Notes: generated from the sequence alone by a model not told the origin. Shown: positions 16,920 to 26,789, numbered from the stretch's first letter. The stretch is 64,000 nucleotides of DNA from Microbacterium sp. TPD7012 (GCF_003075395.1 NZ_QDFV01000004.1:399-64398), one strand, 5' to 3'. Translations and numbers: made by a program.

Positions 16920-16993
16920 CCCCACAGTCTGCCCTCTGATCGCGGGGACCGCATCCGTCTTGACATCCGAACGTCCGTTTCGACACCGGGGGA

Positions 16994-16999
16994 TAGGCT
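16994..16999 (+). promoter_or_regulatory. -10 box (leaderless) for pheA
   Basis: TAGGCT lies 7 bp before the GTG at 17007; no ribosome site is present. This supports the GTG as the start. Confidence 0.6.
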
Positions 17000-17006
17000 G
17001 AACGCC

Positions 17007-17948
17007 GTGACTGAACGCCGCACCTACAGCTATCTCGGCCCTGCCGGAACCTTCACGGAGGCGGCACTCGACCAGGTCGCCGAGGCGCGAGGGCAGGACT
17101 GGCGCCCCGTGCACAACGTGGGCGAGGCGCTGGACGACGTGCTCGAGGGGCGCAGCGATGCGGCGATGATCGCGATCGAGAACTCGATCGAGGGCGGTGT
17201 CTCCACCACTCAGGATGCGCTGGCGACACTCCCGGGTCTGCGGATCATCGGCGAGTACCTCGTGCAGGTGAACTTCGTGCTCGTCGCCCCGCGGGGCACC
17301 ACGCTCGACCAGGTCGAGGTCATCGCGGCGCACCCGGTCGCCTACGCGCAGTGCCATGGCTGGCTCGGCGCGCACGTGCCGTCGCACTCGCACGTGCCGG
17401 CGGCCAGCAACGTGGCGTCCGCGATCGGCGTGCTCGACGGCACGCTTCCGGCGCAGGCCGCCATCGCGGCGCCCGGCATCGTGAAGCACTACGACGTCGA
17501 CGTGCTGGCCGAGGGCATCGGCGACAACGCGCAGGCCGTGACGCGCTTCGTGCTCGTCACCCGCACCACGACGCCGCCCGAGCCGACCGGTGCCGACAAG
17601 ACCTCGCTCATCGTCGAGCTCCCGCATGACCACCCCGGATCGCTCCTCGAGATGCTCGAGCAGTTCTCGACGCGCGGCATCAACCTGTCGCTGATCGAGT
17701 CGCGGCCGATCGGCGACGAACTCGGCCGCTACCGGTTCGTGATCGACGCCGACGGCCACATCGAGCATGAGCGGATGGCGGACGCCCTGCTCGGCATCCG
17801 CCGATTCAGCCCGCGCGTCGTCTTCCTCGGCTCCTACCCCCGCGCGGATCGGCAGATCGTGCAGTACCCCGATCGCTACGCCGACGATGTGTTCGTCGAA
17901 GCGCGCGACTGGCTGCGCGGCATCCTCTCGGGCGAGCCCGAGGCCTGA
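17007..17948 (+). CDS. pheA: Prephenate dehydratase
   Basis: Converts prephenate to phenylpyruvate in phenylalanine synthesis, 313 aa, a monofunctional enzyme without chorismate mutase. It begins [16 protein letters not shown]; the catalytic Thr-Arg-Phe motif appears in [11 protein letters not shown]-terminal ACT domain (about residues 205-285) carries the phenylalanine-binding elements HPGSLLEML and LIESRPI, so feedback inhibition by phenylalanine is expected. The GTG start is supported by the TAGGCT box 7 bp upstream. The gene is divergent from pgm. Confidence 0.96.
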   Translation: MTERRTYSYLGPAGTFTEAALDQVAEARGQDWRPVHNVGEALDDVLEGRSDAAMIAIENSIEGGVSTTQDALATLPGLRIIGEYLVQVNFVLVAPRGTTLDQVEVIAAHPVAYAQCHGWLGAHVPSHSHVPAASNVASAIGVLDGTLPAQAAIAAPGIVKHYDVDVLAEGIGDNAQAVTRFVLVTRTTTPPEPTGADKTSLIVELPHDHPGSLLEMLEQFSTRGINLSLIESRPIGDELGRYRFVIDADGHIEHERMADALLGIRRFSPRVVFLGSYPRADRQIVQYPDRYADDVFVEARDWLRGILSGEPEA

Positions 17949-17974
17949 CCCTCGGGCGCCGGGCGGGCGACGGG

Positions 17975-18184
17975 TCAGTGCTCCTGGAAGCGCGGCCAGT
18001 CGCTGCCCGGCGCCATGTGGGAGTGCAGGGCGCCCTTGGCGGATGCGAGGCTCGGGTACGTGCCCGTCGCGGCATCCGATCCCGTCATCGTGACGACGTA
18101 GCCGTCTTCGTCGTGGCGGATGCTGCCGACCACTCCGTTCGATCCGTAGGCGACCCAGAGGGCGAGGGTCTTGGTGCTGCTCAT
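17975..18184 (-). CDS. Small hypothetical protein
   Basis: Protein of 69 aa with no family I recognise. It is mainly beta-prone with Gly, Thr and aromatic residues ([21 protein letters not shown]), and has no membrane segment or signal peptide. GGAAGGAG is well placed before the ATG at 18184, and the frame is clean, so it is probably a real gene. It is convergent with pheA and lies 110 bp downstream of the nitrate reductase gene on the same strand. Confidence 0.7.
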   Translation of the reverse strand: MSSTKTLALWVAYGSNGVVGSIRHDEDGYVVTMTGSDAATGTYPSLASAKGALHSHMAPGSDWPRFQEH

Positions 18185-18294
18185 CGTCGGAACTCCTTCC
18201 ACTGCCATGACACGGCCGGTGACCGTGCTCGTGACGCTACGCCTCGCGCACGCCGAGCACCAGGCCTTGACAGGGCGCTCCGGGGCACTCCGAG

Positions 18295-20361
18295 TCACTC
18301 CGGGGAGATGCTCACCAGGGCGCGCTTGAACTCGGGCATGGCCGAATGGGGGTCGACGCGGTCGTCGGTCAGCAGGTTCGCGCTGCCGGCATCCGGGTAG
18401 TGGAAGGGCAGGAACACGGTGTCCGGACGGATGTCGCGCGTCAGCTCGGCACGCGCGGTGACGCTGCCGCGGTGGTTCGCGATGCGGAGGCCGTCGCCCT
18501 CGCCGATGCCGTGCTGCCGGGCCGTGGCGGGATGCAGCTGCGCGATGAGCGCCGGGCGCTTGGCGGTGAGCTCGGTGACGCGGCGGGTCTGCGTGCCGCT
18601 CTGATACTGCTCGAGCAGTCGCCCCGTGACGAGGTTGAGCCGGCCTCCGTCCGCCGCCTCGTGCTCGCGGGCCCGCACCGCGACCAGCCGCGCGCGGCCG
18701 TCGGGGTGGGCGAAGCGGTCGGCGAAGAGACGCGGTGTGCCGAGGCTGCCGACCGGGAAGGGCCAGTGCGCCTCGACCCCGAGGTCGAGCAGGGCATGGC
18801 TGAGGCCGGAGTAGTCGGCGGGGCCGCCGGCGGAGGCGCGGGCGAGCTCGTCGAAGACCTCGGACGGTTCGAGACTCCACTCGCCGGGAGCGTCGAGGCG
18901 CCGGGCGAGCTCGGCCATGATCCACAGCTCGCTGCGCGCGCCCGCCGGCGCTGCGATGGCCCGCCGGCGCCGGAGCACGCGCCCCTCGAGGTTGGTCATG
19001 GTGCCCTCCTCCTCGGCCCACTGCAGCACCGGGAGGACGATGTCGGCCATGCGCGCCGTCTCGGAGAGGAAGAAGTCCGACACCACGAGCAGATCGAGGC
19101 GCCCCAGAGACGCGCGGACCGTCGCGACGTTCGGGGAGGAGACCACGACGTTCGAGCCGTGCACGAGCAGCGCCCGCACTCCGCCGGGGAGGCCCGCGCC
19201 CTGCAGCAGCTCCACGGCCGGAACGCCAGGCCCGGGGATGTCATCGGGATCCACACCCCACACGGCGGCGACGTGCGCGCGGGCTGCGGGGTCGGTGATC
19301 TTGCGGTATCCCGGCAGCTGGTCGGCCTTCTGGCCGTGCTCGCGGCCGCCCTGCCCGTTGCCCTGCCCGGTGAGAGTGCCGTACCCGGAGCCCGGGGTGC
19401 CGGGGAGCCCGAGCAGCAGGGCGAGGTTGATCGCGGCGGTCGCGGTGTCGGCGCCGTCGACGTGCTGCTCGACGCCGCGGCCGGTGAGGATGTAGGCGGA
19501 GCCTGAGCGGGCGAGCGCGCGGGCGATCTCGCGGATGCGCGTCGCCGGCACACCCGTGATCGTCTCGGCCCGTTCCGGCCACCACGACGATATGGACTGC
19601 TGCAGCTGCTCGAGCCCGGAGGTCCGCTGCGCCACGTATCCCGCGTCGTACAGCCGCTCCGCGATCACCACGTGGATGAGGGCGAGCAGAAGGGGCAGGT
19701 CGGTGCCGGGCACGGGTTGGAGATGGATGCCGCCGCCGTCGGCGCAGAGGCGGGCCGTCGAGCTGCGTCGGGGATCGACGACGATGAGACCGCCGCGCGC
19801 CCTGGCGCCCTGCAGGTGCGAGACGAAGGGCGGCATCGTGTCGCCCACGTTCGACCCGAGCATCAGGATCGTCTCGGCCGTGTCGAGATCGGTCAGCGGG
19901 AACGGGAGACCCCGATCGATGCCGAACGAGCGGTTCGCGGCCGCGGCGGCCGACGACATGCAGAAGCGGCCGTTGTAGTCGATCCGTGACGTGCCGAGCG
20001 CGATGCGCGCGAACTTGCCCAGCTGATAGGCCTTCTCGTTCGTGAGGCCGCCCCCGCCGAACACCCCGATCGCGTCGCGTCCGTGCTCCGCCGCGATGCC
20101 CTGCAGTCGTGCGGCGAGCAGGTCGAGGACGGCATCCCAGTCCGCGGGATGCAGTTCGCCGTCGTCCCCGCGCATCAGCGGGGTCGTCAGCCGGCCGGCG
20201 TCGCCGAGAAGCTCGGCCGATGTCCAGCCCTTCTTGCAGAGGCCTCCGCGGTTGGTGGGGAAATCGCGTCCGGCGACGCTGACCGGGAGGGGGCCGTCGG
20301 GCGCCGGGGTGAGAGTCATCGCGCACTGCAGCGCGCAGTAGGGGCAGTGGGTGTCGGTCAT
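18295..20361 (-). CDS. Assimilatory nitrate reductase catalytic subunit (molybdopterin oxidoreductase, NasC-like)
   Basis: Molybdopterin oxidoreductase of 688 aa that reduces nitrate to nitrite in the cytoplasm. N-terminal Cys6, Cys9, Cys13 and Cys42 bind a [4Fe-4S] cluster (CPYCALQC and LCKKGW). Molybdopterin contacts include [32 protein letters not shown] and the C-terminal dinucleotide-binding domain starting near [12 protein letters not shown]. There is no twin-arginine signal, consistent with assimilation rather than periplasmic respiration. The ATG overlaps the stop of the flavoprotein gene by 4 bp, and narK and cofactor genes lie upstream. A related formate dehydrogenase-like role is less likely in this context. 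Confidence 0.9.
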   Translation of the reverse strand: MTDTHCPYCALQCAMTLTPAPDGPLPVSVAGRDFPTNRGGLCKKGWTSAELLGDAGRLTTPLMRGDDGELHPADWDAVLDLLAARLQGIAAEHGRDAIGVFGGGGLTNEKAYQLGKFARIALGTSRIDYNGRFCMSSAAAAANRSFGIDRGLPFPLTDLDTAETILMLGSNVGDTMPPFVSHLQGARARGGLIVVDPRRSSTARLCADGGGIHLQPVPGTDLPLLLALIHVVIAERLYDAGYVAQRTSGLEQLQQSISSWWPERAETITGVPATRIREIARALARSGSAYILTGRGVEQHVDGADTATAAINLALLLGLPGTPGSGYGTLTGQGNGQGGREHGQKADQLPGYRKITDPAARAHVAAVWGVDPDDIPGPGVPAVELLQGAGLPGGVRALLVHGSNVVVSSPNVATVRASLGRLDLLVVSDFFLSETARMADIVLPVLQWAEEEGTMTNLEGRVLRRRRAIAAPAGARSELWIMAELARRLDAPGEWSLEPSEVFDELARASAGGPADYSGLSHALLDLGVEAHWPFPVGSLGTPRLFADRFAHPDGRARLVAVRAREHEAADGGRLNLVTGRLLEQYQSGTQTRRVTELTAKRPALIAQLHPATARQHGIGEGDGLRIANHRGSVTARAELTRDIRPDTVFLPFHYPDAGSANLLTDDRVDPHSAMPEFKRALVSISPE

Positions 20362-21914
20362 GCCGTCGCCGCCGCGTGCGCGTGGACGAGTTCGGCGATG
20401 CGGGCGCGGCATCCGCCGCATCCGGTGCCGGCACGCGTGCAGCCTCCGACCTCGGCCACCGTGCCGCAGCCGTCGTCGATCGCGTCCTCGACCTGTCCGA
20501 CCGTCACGTCGTTGCAGATGCAGAGGGTGGCGTCGCGGCCGCTCGCCGTCTCGACCTCGTCGGCGTCGTCGAGGCGGAGCAGCAGCGAGCGATCGGCGGG
20601 CAGCTCGCCACCGCGCAGGTACAGCACGCTCAGCTCGGCCGCGGTGCGCGGCATCCCCACGGAGACGAATCCGGTCAGGACCCCGCTGCGGGTCGCCATC
20701 TTCACGTAGGTGCCGTGCTCAGGGTCGGCCCACACCGCGATGCCCGGGGCGTCCTCGCCGGCCGGGACGGGCGCGAACGGATCGGCCGAGACGTCGCCGG
20801 CCGAGACGAGATCGACGAGCTCGCCCTTGAGCACCACGACACCGGGCTGATCCTCGCGGAACGGAGCGTGATCCTCTGCGGTGTCGAGACCGGCGTCGAG
20901 AGCCGCATCGAGCTCGGCGGTGATGCGGGCGGCCAGCCAGGAGGCCTGGCGCCAGCCCGGTCCGACGAGGCCGTTCGGACCGCCGGGCACGCGCTTCTCG
21001 TGCAGGTGGAGCTCCGGATCGGCGATGTGGGCGCAGTCGCCGATCGCGTGGATGCGCTGGTCTGTCCACGACCGCAGGTCGCTGTCGACCAGCACGCCGT
21101 TCCCGACGCGGAGCCCGGCGTCCTCGGCGAGCTCTGTCCGCGCCCGTACGCCGCACGAGAGCACGAGCAGGTCGCCCTCGATGTGCTTGGCGTCGGAGCT
21201 GACGAGTGCGCGGAAGCGGCGCTCTCCGTTCTCGTCCTCGCGGACGATCACGCCCTCGGCGCGGGTGTGCGGCACCAGCGCGACGCCCGCGGATGCCAGG
21301 GCGGAGGACAGGACCGAGGCCGAGCCGCGATCGAGCTGCCGCGGCATCGGGATCGGTCCGAAGTGCGCCACGGCCGGTGTCGCGCCCGCATCCGCGAGGA
21401 GCATGGCCAGCTCGATGCCGAGCACGCCGGCGCCGAGGACGACCACGCGCCCGCCGCGTTCCACGACCTCGCGCACCTGGGCGGCGTCCGACAGGTCGCG
21501 CAGCACGCACACGCCCGTCGTCAGACGTGCGTCGAGGCCGCTGTCGTCCGGGCCCACGGTGTGCAGCCCGTCCAGCGTCGGGATGATCGGCCGGGCGCCC
21601 GTGGCGAGCACGAGCCGGTCGTAGGAGACGGCGGACCCGTCGCCGAGGACGACCCGCTGCGCGTCGCGATCGATGCGCTCGGCGCGGGCGCCGAGCCGCA
21701 GATCGATCCCCGGCAGGCCGGCCGCCGTGGTGAGCGTGAGCTCGGATGCCGCGACCTCCCCGACGGCGTACTCGCCGATCAGCACGCGGTTGTACGGATC
21801 TGCCGTCTCGGCGCCGACCACCGTGACCGTCGCACGGCCGGCGGAGACGAGCGGCAGGAGCTCCTCCGCGAACCGGATGCCGACGGGACCTGCGCCGACG
21901 ACGACGATCCGCAC
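20358..21914 (-). CDS. FAD/NAD(P)H oxidoreductase with BFD-type [2Fe-2S] domain (NasB-like)
   Basis: Flavoprotein of 518 aa resembling the N-terminal part of NirB and the NasB electron-transfer subunit of nitrate reductase. FAD motif [16 protein letters not shown] is at the start, NAD motif [16 protein letters not shown] is in the middle, and a C-terminal BFD-like domain has CIC near 465-467 and CGGC near 499-502. It lacks the siroheme/4Fe-4S sulfite-nitrite reductase half, so it is not a nitrite reductase by itself. The GTG start at 21914 lies 2 bp after the narK stop. It probably passes electrons from NAD(P)H to the nitrate reductase encoded next. Confidence 0.86.
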   Translation of the reverse strand: MRIVVVGAGPVGIRFAEELLPLVSAGRATVTVVGAETADPYNRVLIGEYAVGEVAASELTLTTAAGLPGIDLRLGARAERIDRDAQRVVLGDGSAVSYDRLVLATGARPIIPTLDGLHTVGPDDSGLDARLTTGVCVLRDLSDAAQVREVVERGGRVVVLGAGVLGIELAMLLADAGATPAVAHFGPIPMPRQLDRGSASVLSSALASAGVALVPHTRAEGVIVREDENGERRFRALVSSDAKHIEGDLLVLSCGVRARTELAEDAGLRVGNGVLVDSDLRSWTDQRIHAIGDCAHIADPELHLHEKRVPGGPNGLVGPGWRQASWLAARITAELDAALDAGLDTAEDHAPFREDQPGVVVLKGELVDLVSAGDVSADPFAPVPAGEDAPGIAVWADPEHGTYVKMATRSGVLTGFVSVGMPRTAAELSVLYLRGGELPADRSLLLRLDDADEVETASGRDATLCICNDVTVGQVEDAIDDGCGTVAEVGGCTRAGTGCGGCRARIAELVHAHAAATA

Positions 21915-21916
21915 GA

Positions 21917-23305
21917 TCAGATCCGGTGTCCGGCGAGCGAGGCGCGCGGGATCGCGTAGACGAGGACGGTGATCACGAGCAGCACGACGTAGGCGCCGAC
22001 GAAGCCCGCGAAGGCCGGAGCGTAGGAGCCGCTCGCGTTCTTCGCGGCGGCCAGCACCTGCGGGATGACGAACCCGCCGTATGCGCCGATCGCCGAGATC
22101 AGCCCGAGTGCCGCGGCGGCCTTGCGCTGCGTGCTCACCGTCAGAGGGTCGCCCGCGGTGGCGGCGCCCCGGGCGGCGAACACGTTCGGGATCATCCGGT
22201 AGGTCGCGCCGTTGCCGAGGCCGGCGGCGACGAACAGCAGCAGGAAGCATCCGAGGAAGAGCGCGAAGCTGTTCATCTCGAGCGTGAGCAGCAGCGAGAG
22301 AGCGCCGGCGATCATCAGGCCGAATGCGGCGATCGTCATGCGCGCCCCGCCGAAGCGGTCGGCGAGCTTGCCGCCGTAGGGGCGGGCGAGCGATCCGACC
22401 AGCGCGCCGAGGAACGCGAGCGAGAGCGAGGCGGTGCCGACCTGGAACGACGAGTACTCCGGGAAGGTGTCGGCGATCAGCTTGGGGAACACGCTGGAGA
22501 ACCCGATGAAGGATCCGAACGTGCCGATGTAGAGCAGGGCCAGCACCCACAGGTGCGGTTCGCGCAGGGCCGCGGCGGCACCCGCGAAGTCGGCCTTCGC
22601 GGAGGACAGGTTGTCCATGTAGCGCCAGGCTCCCCAGGCGGCGAGGAGGATGAGCGGGATCCACATCCATCCGGCGAACGACAGGTTGAAGGTCAGGGCG
22701 GCGGTGAGTGACACGACGATCGGCACGGCGAGCTGGGCGACCGCGGTGCCGAGGTTGCCGCCGGCGGCGTTCAGACCGAGCGCCCATCCCTTCTCCTTCT
22801 GCGGGAAGAAGTAGGTGATGTTCGACATGGAGCTCGCGAAATTGCCGCCGCCGAACCCGGCGAGGGCTGCGACGAGCAGCAGGATGCCGAACGGCGTCTC
22901 GGGATTCTGCACCACGACGCCGAGGAGGCCGGCTGGGATCAGCAGCAGCAGGGCGGAGACGATGGTCCAGTTGCGGCCCCCGAACCGTGCGACGAGGAAC
23001 GTGTACGGGAAACGCAGGGTGGCGCCGACGAGGCTCGGCAGCGAGATGAGCCAGAACGACTCGGTGGTGGTGAGCGTGAAGCCGGCGTTCGGCAGCAGCA
23101 CGACCACAATGCTCCACAGCTGCCAGACGATGAAGCCGAGGAACTCGGCGAAGATCGACCAGCCGAGGTTGCGGCGGGCGATCGCGCGGCCCTCCGCGGC
23201 CCAGAAGACGGCGTCCTCCGGGTTCCAGCCGTCGATCCAGCGACCGTCGCGGCGGGTGAGGGTGGTGGCCGAATCGACCCTGGTGTTTCCGAGCGTCTGA
23301 GACAT
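21917..23305 (-). CDS. narK: Nitrate/nitrite transporter, NarK family (MFS)
   Basis: Major facilitator transporter of 462 aa with about 12 membrane segments. The nitrate signature region is present (GGGNFASSMSNITYFFPQ), with a second Gly-rich stretch AAGLGNGATYRMIPNVF in the C-terminal half. A hydrophilic N-terminal arm of about 45 residues precedes the first helix. It imports nitrate for the NasB-NasC pair downstream (2-bp gap to the next gene). A leader of about 145 bp upstream holds a candidate GlnR operator. Confidence 0.94.
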   Translation of the reverse strand: MSQTLGNTRVDSATTLTRRDGRWIDGWNPEDAVFWAAEGRAIARRNLGWSIFAEFLGFIVWQLWSIVVVLLPNAGFTLTTTESFWLISLPSLVGATLRFPYTFLVARFGGRNWTIVSALLLLIPAGLLGVVVQNPETPFGILLLVAALAGFGGGNFASSMSNITYFFPQKEKGWALGLNAAGGNLGTAVAQLAVPIVVSLTAALTFNLSFAGWMWIPLILLAAWGAWRYMDNLSSAKADFAGAAAALREPHLWVLALLYIGTFGSFIGFSSVFPKLIADTFPEYSSFQVGTASLSLAFLGALVGSLARPYGGKLADRFGGARMTIAAFGLMIAGALSLLLTLEMNSFALFLGCFLLLFVAAGLGNGATYRMIPNVFAARGAATAGDPLTVSTQRKAAAALGLISAIGAYGGFVIPQVLAAAKNASGSYAPAFAGFVGAYVVLLVITVLVYAIPRASLAGHRI

Positions 23306-23356
23306 CGCGGCTCCTGGAGTTCGAGAGGAAGAATGCTCCGAACCTAGGGGTCACGT

Positions 23357-23394
23357 ATTTCCCGACTGCTCTTCGGCGATTTCCGGATGATTAC
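23357..23394 (-). promoter_or_regulatory. Candidate GlnR operator upstream of narK
   Basis: Read on the minus strand, half-sites are GTAAT (23394-23390), N6, GAAAT (23383-23379), then GAAAT (23361-23357), at 11- and 22-bp spacing. This fits three of the four half-sites of the GlnR pattern gTnAC-N6-GaAAc repeated at 11 bp; the third position (23372) is poor. It lies 52-89 bp upstream of the narK start. GlnR controls nitrate assimilation in many actinobacteria, but here the match is by eye only. Confidence 0.42.
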
Positions 23395-23451
23395 TTTTGC
23401 ATCACACGGGCGAGGACGCCGATGAGAGGTCTTCGCGATCGGCGGGGTCGT

Positions 23452-23736
23452 TCAGGCGTGATCGTCCGCGGTGCGCCAGCCGGCGGCGAGCTCGCTGATC
23501 GCGGCCGCCGCGTCCGCGGCGTCGGTCGGGCTTCCTCCGGCACGGCCGGCCGCCAGCCCGGCGAGGAACGCGCTCAGCGGCGCGGCGGGGCGGGCGACGC
23601 CGTGCGCGACGTCGCGAGCCAGGTCGAGGACGAGTGCCGTGTCGACGTCGGAGCGATCCAGACCCAGGCGGGTGCACACCGCCGCGGTCCAGTCCTCCAG
23701 GGCGTCGACGGGGAGATGCCGCGGCTGGTCTGTCAT
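23452..23736 (-). CDS. DUF6457 family small protein, associated with molybdenum cofactor genes
   Basis: Small protein of 94 aa, mainly helical, with Asp/Ala-rich sequence and the segment PVDALEDWTAAVCTRLGLD near the N-terminus. It resembles the DUF6457 proteins of actinobacteria, whose function is not known to me. Its ATG overlaps the mobA stop by 4 bp, so it is co-translated with mobA and moeA. A role in cofactor handling or insertion is suggested only by position. About 145 bp separate it from narK on the same strand. Confidence 0.72.
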   Translation of the reverse strand: MTDQPRHLPVDALEDWTAAVCTRLGLDRSDVDTALVLDLARDVAHGVARPAAPLSAFLAGLAAGRAGGSPTDAADAAAAISELAAGWRTADDHA

Positions 23737-24362
23737 GTCGCCTCCTGATCCGTGCGTCCTCGTACCTGAGCGGCCTGAGCGGCTCGCGCTCTCGCACGCT
23801 CCAGATCGTCCCATGTGTCGACGTCCGCCGCCAGGTCGCCGGCGTTCACCAGGTCCAGGCGCAGCCCCGAGACGAGGGAGCGGATCGAGGCGTCGCGGCC
23901 GCCGTCGGGAAGCGCCTCGACAGCACGGCGCAGCGTGGCGGTGCGGTACCGCCCGATCAGCCACTGCACGCCGTCGGCATCCGCGAGACAGGTCCCGTCG
24001 GCGTCACCCGTCGGATGCGCGCGGAGCAGCGCGACCGCCTCCACGGCGCGCGGGGTGTCGGCAGCGAGGACGCAGACCTCCTCCCGGTCGACATGCGCGA
24101 GGCCGGCGGCGATCGCGGCCACCGGGCCGCCGAACGCGGGCGTCTCCCGGGTCCAGACGACCTCTGCGCGCACGGATGCCGGCGGTCCGACCACGATGAG
24201 GGGATCGCACCACGACACCGCGCGCAGCGCATGATCGAGCAGGGTCTCGCCGTCCACGACGAGCTGCGGCTTGTCGGCTCCGCCCAGACGGGAGGCGCGC
24301 CCGCCGGCGAGGATGATCGCGGCGACGCCGCCGGTGGCGTGCGGAAGGGCGGGAGCGGTCAT
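23733..24362 (-). CDS. mobA: Molybdenum cofactor guanylyltransferase
   Basis: MobA-type nucleotidyltransferase of 209 aa that attaches GMP to molybdopterin to form the bis-MGD-type cofactor needed by the nitrate reductase. The signature AAIILAGGRASRLGGADKP binds GTP, and metal ligands lie in VLAADTPRA, where the usual DxP is seen. The ATG overlaps moeA by 4 bp and the stop overlaps the DUF6457 gene by 4 bp. Related CTP-dependent MocA is an alternative, but the nitrate-reductase context favours MobA. Confidence 0.88.
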   Translation of the reverse strand: MTAPALPHATGGVAAIILAGGRASRLGGADKPQLVVDGETLLDHALRAVSWCDPLIVVGPPASVRAEVVWTRETPAFGGPVAAIAAGLAHVDREEVCVLAADTPRAVEAVALLRAHPTGDADGTCLADADGVQWLIGRYRTATLRRAVEALPDGGRDASIRSLVSGLRLDLVNAGDLAADVDTWDDLERARARAAQAAQVRGRTDQEAT

Positions 24363-25624
24363 GAGAGCAGCACCACGTCGACCAGGTCGCCGGCGCTCAC
24401 GGTCGCGACATCCTCCGGAACCACCACGTAGGCCTCCGCCTGCGCCAGTCCGGCCGCCAGGTGCGAACCGGAGCCTCCGGCGGTCGCCGGCCGCACCGTC
24501 CAACCCGTCGGATCCCGGTCGATGCGCGCAGGAACGAACTGTCGACGCCCCTGCTTCGTGCGCCATCCGGCCGCGACGGGCAGCCGCATCGTGGGTCGCT
24601 GCAGCTCCGCCCGGCCCTGCAGCGCCAGCAGGGCAGGGCGCACGAACGCCTCGAACGACATCGCGACGCTCACCGGGTTTCCGGGAAGGCCGAACACGAG
24701 CGCATCGCCGACCCGTCCGAACGCCTGCGGCTCGCCCGGCTGCATGGCCACGGAGACGAAGGCGATCCGGTCGCTCAGCACGCTGCGGACGACCTCGTAC
24801 GCGCCGGCGCTGACCCCGCCGGACGTCACGACGAGGTCGGCGCCGAGGTCGTCGACGGCACGCGCGAAGGCCGCGTCGAACGCGGCATCCTCGTCGGTCA
24901 CCGTCGTCACCGAGACGAGGTCGGCGCCGGCCTCCCGGCACGAGGCCGCGAGCAGGATCGAGTTGGACTCGGGGATCTGCCCGCGGGCGAAGACGCCGCC
25001 GGGCGGGGCGAGCTCGCTGCCGGTGGAGATGACGGCGACGCGCGGACGCCGCCGCACGTCGACCCGATCCACACCGGATGCCGCGAAGGCGGTCGCCTGC
25101 AGGGCGCCCACGACGATGCCGGCAGGAGCGACCTCGTCGCCGGCTCGCACGTCTTCACCGCGTCGCCGGATGTGCGCGCCCTCGCTCCGCGGCGCGCCGG
25201 TCACGATCGCGGTGATCGGCGACTGCGCGAATCCGCCGTGGGTGTCCTCCACGGGGATCACCACGGTCGCCGCCGAGGGAACGGGAGCGCCGGTCATGAT
25301 CCTGGCGACCTCACCCGCAGCGAGGGGCGGATCGACGGGCGAGCCCGCCGGGATGTCGGCGACGATGCGCATCGTCACCGGGTGCTCGGCGTCTGCGGCG
25401 GCGACGTCCTCGAGGCGCGCGGCGTAGCCGTCCATGGCCGAGTTGTCGAACAGCGGCACGTCGACGCGGGCGAGCACGGGGGAGGCGAGCGTGCGTCCCA
25501 CGGCGTCGTCGAGCGACACGGTCACGGCGGGCAGAAGGGCGACGGCCGACAGGACGACCTCGAGGTGCTCCTCCACGGTGCGGCGCATCGCGCGCGCGCC
25601 GGACGGGGGAGAGGCGGCGCGCAT
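24359..25624 (-). CDS. moeA: Molybdopterin molybdotransferase
   Basis: MoeA, 421 aa, inserts molybdate into adenylylated molybdopterin. The sequence shows VPLFDNSAMDGYA, the domain motif SGGVSAGAYEVV, the MoCF-binding LVFGLPGNPVSVAMSFE, and a C-terminal beta domain. The ATG at 25624 was chosen because TACGCT lies exactly 6 bp upstream on the minus strand, the leaderless pattern of this genome. A longer in-frame ATG at 25672 is possible but would place that box inside the gene. It is the first gene of the moeA-mobA-DUF6457 unit, with narK-nasB-nasC following. Confidence 0.92.
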   Translation of the reverse strand: MRAASPPSGARAMRRTVEEHLEVVLSAVALLPAVTVSLDDAVGRTLASPVLARVDVPLFDNSAMDGYAARLEDVAAADAEHPVTMRIVADIPAGSPVDPPLAAGEVARIMTGAPVPSAATVVIPVEDTHGGFAQSPITAIVTGAPRSEGAHIRRRGEDVRAGDEVAPAGIVVGALQATAFAASGVDRVDVRRRPRVAVISTGSELAPPGGVFARGQIPESNSILLAASCREAGADLVSVTTVTDEDAAFDAAFARAVDDLGADLVVTSGGVSAGAYEVVRSVLSDRIAFVSVAMQPGEPQAFGRVGDALVFGLPGNPVSVAMSFEAFVRPALLALQGRAELQRPTMRLPVAAGWRTKQGRRQFVPARIDRDPTGWTVRPATAGGSGSHLAAGLAQAEAYVVVPEDVATVSAGDLVDVVLLS

Positions 25625-25630
25625 GGACTC

Positions 25631-25636
25631 AGCGTA
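25631..25636 (-). promoter_or_regulatory. -10 box (leaderless) for moeA
   Basis: TACGCT on the minus strand lies 6 bp before the ATG at 25624 with no ribosome site. It supports the shorter moeA start. Confidence 0.5.
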
Positions 25637-25716
25637 CGCCCGGGTCGCCGCCCGTCTCGGCGGTTCGTGCGCCATGTTGCGGCACATTTCCCGCGCAGGG
25701 AGAGGGGCGTGGGATC

Positions 25717-25767
25717 AGGGCGCGGCGGCGATCAGAGCGCGGCGGCGATCAGAGCGCGGCGGCGATC
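25717..25767. repeat. 17-bp tandem repeat across the end of the LLM oxidoreductase gene
   Basis: The unit AGAGCGCGGCGGCGATC is present about three times in a row with period 17 (GATC ends at 25733, 25750 and 25767). The stop codon of the flavin-dependent oxidoreductase gene lies in it. Because 17 is not a multiple of 3, changes in copy number would alter the C-terminus. Confidence 0.85.
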
Positions 25768-26789
25768 AGCTCGAGCGTCTGCGCACGCCCGGGAGAGGTC
25801 GTCCGCGGCTCCGACTCGTACGAAGCCGCGACGGGCGACAGCATGACCTCGTCGACGCCGTAGGTCTCGGCGAACGCGCGGACCTCGGCGGCGACCGACG
25901 CGCCCGTCCCGACGAACCAGCGCGAGCGCGCCGCCTGGATGACCTGGTCGGTGGCGGCATCCGTCTCGGCGGCGACGGCCTCCTCGACGGTCTCCAGCGC
26001 GACCAGCGGCTGGTTCAGGCGCAGGCGCGCCATCATGCGCAGCTGCGGCAGCGCGCGCGCCTCCGCCTCTTCGGCGGTCGGTGCGGCGACGACGTTGACC
26101 GTGAGGAACGTGCGCGGGGCCGGGTGCTCCTCGCTGGGCTGGTAGCCGGTGCGGTAGAGATCGAGCGCACGCTCGAGACCCTGACCCGAGAAGTGGTTCG
26201 CGAACACGTAGGGCAGGCCCTGGGCGGCCGCGAGCTGGGCGGAGTAGTCGCTCGACCCGAGGAGCCAGACCTCGGGTGCACCGGTCGCGGCGGGCGTCGC
26301 ACGGACCGTGTACTCGCCGCCGGATGTGAACCGCACGGTCGCGCCGTCGCCGGAGACGAGCGCGGCGATGTCCTGCACGTGGCGGGGGAACTGCTCGACG
26401 TCGCTCGTGGTGCCGGAACCGCGGAGCAGCTGGGTGATCACAGGGTCGCTGCCCGGAGCACGCCCGAGACCGAGGTCGATGCGTCCGGGGGCGATGGCCT
26501 CGAGAGCCGCGAACTGCTCGGCGACGATCAGCGGAGCGTGGTTCGGGAGCATGACGCCGCCGGATCCGAGGCGCAGCTGCGAAGTGCGGGTCGCAGCCGC
26601 CGCGATCAGCACCGGGGGCGTCGTGGAGGCGACCGCCGGCATGTTGTGATGCTCGGCGAACCAGTAGCGGCGGTAGCCGAGCCGGTCGGCGGTCTCCGCC
26701 AGCGAGAGCGAGGAGGCGATGGCCTCGGCGCTGGTCTGGCCGGTGCGCACCGGGACGAGGTCGAGGACGGAGAGAGCGATTTCAGACAT
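25749..26789 (-). CDS. LLM class flavin-dependent oxidoreductase
   Basis: Luciferase-like monooxygenase family protein of 346 aa, a TIM barrel using reduced FMN or F420. Family features include SVLDLVPVRTG at the N-terminus, YRRYWFAEHHNMP, GSGGVMLPNHAPL and LGLGRAPGSD, as in the MsnO8/YhbW-type group. The start at 26789 gives the usual N-terminus. The 3' end runs into a 17-bp tandem repeat that contains the stop codon, so the last residues (LIAAAL) are repeat-encoded. It is 42 bp downstream of the marR gene on the same strand and may share its regulation. Confidence 0.9.
   Translation of the reverse strand: MSEIALSVLDLVPVRTGQTSAEAIASSLSLAETADRLGYRRYWFAEHHNMPAVASTTPPVLIAAAATRTSQLRLGSGGVMLPNHAPLIVAEQFAALEAIAPGRIDLGLGRAPGSDPVITQLLRGSGTTSDVEQFPRHVQDIAALVSGDGATVRFTSGGEYTVRATPAATGAPEVWLLGSSDYSAQLAAAQGLPYVFANHFSGQGLERALDLYRTGYQPSEEHPAPRTFLTVNVVAAPTAEEAEARALPQLRMMARLRLNQPLVALETVEEAVAAETDAATDQVIQAARSRWFVGTGASVAAEVRAFAETYGVDEVMLSPVAASYESEPRTTSPGRAQTLELIAAAL

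Noticed and set aside
16960..16965. TTGACA as -35 box for pheA
   Set aside because: It is 28 bp from the TAGGCT box, too far for a normal sigma-70-type promoter.
14250..17006. In-frame extension of pheA upstream of 17007
   Set aside because: It runs over glycerate kinase and pgm; the prephenate dehydratase domain begins at the GTG at 17007 with a leaderless box.
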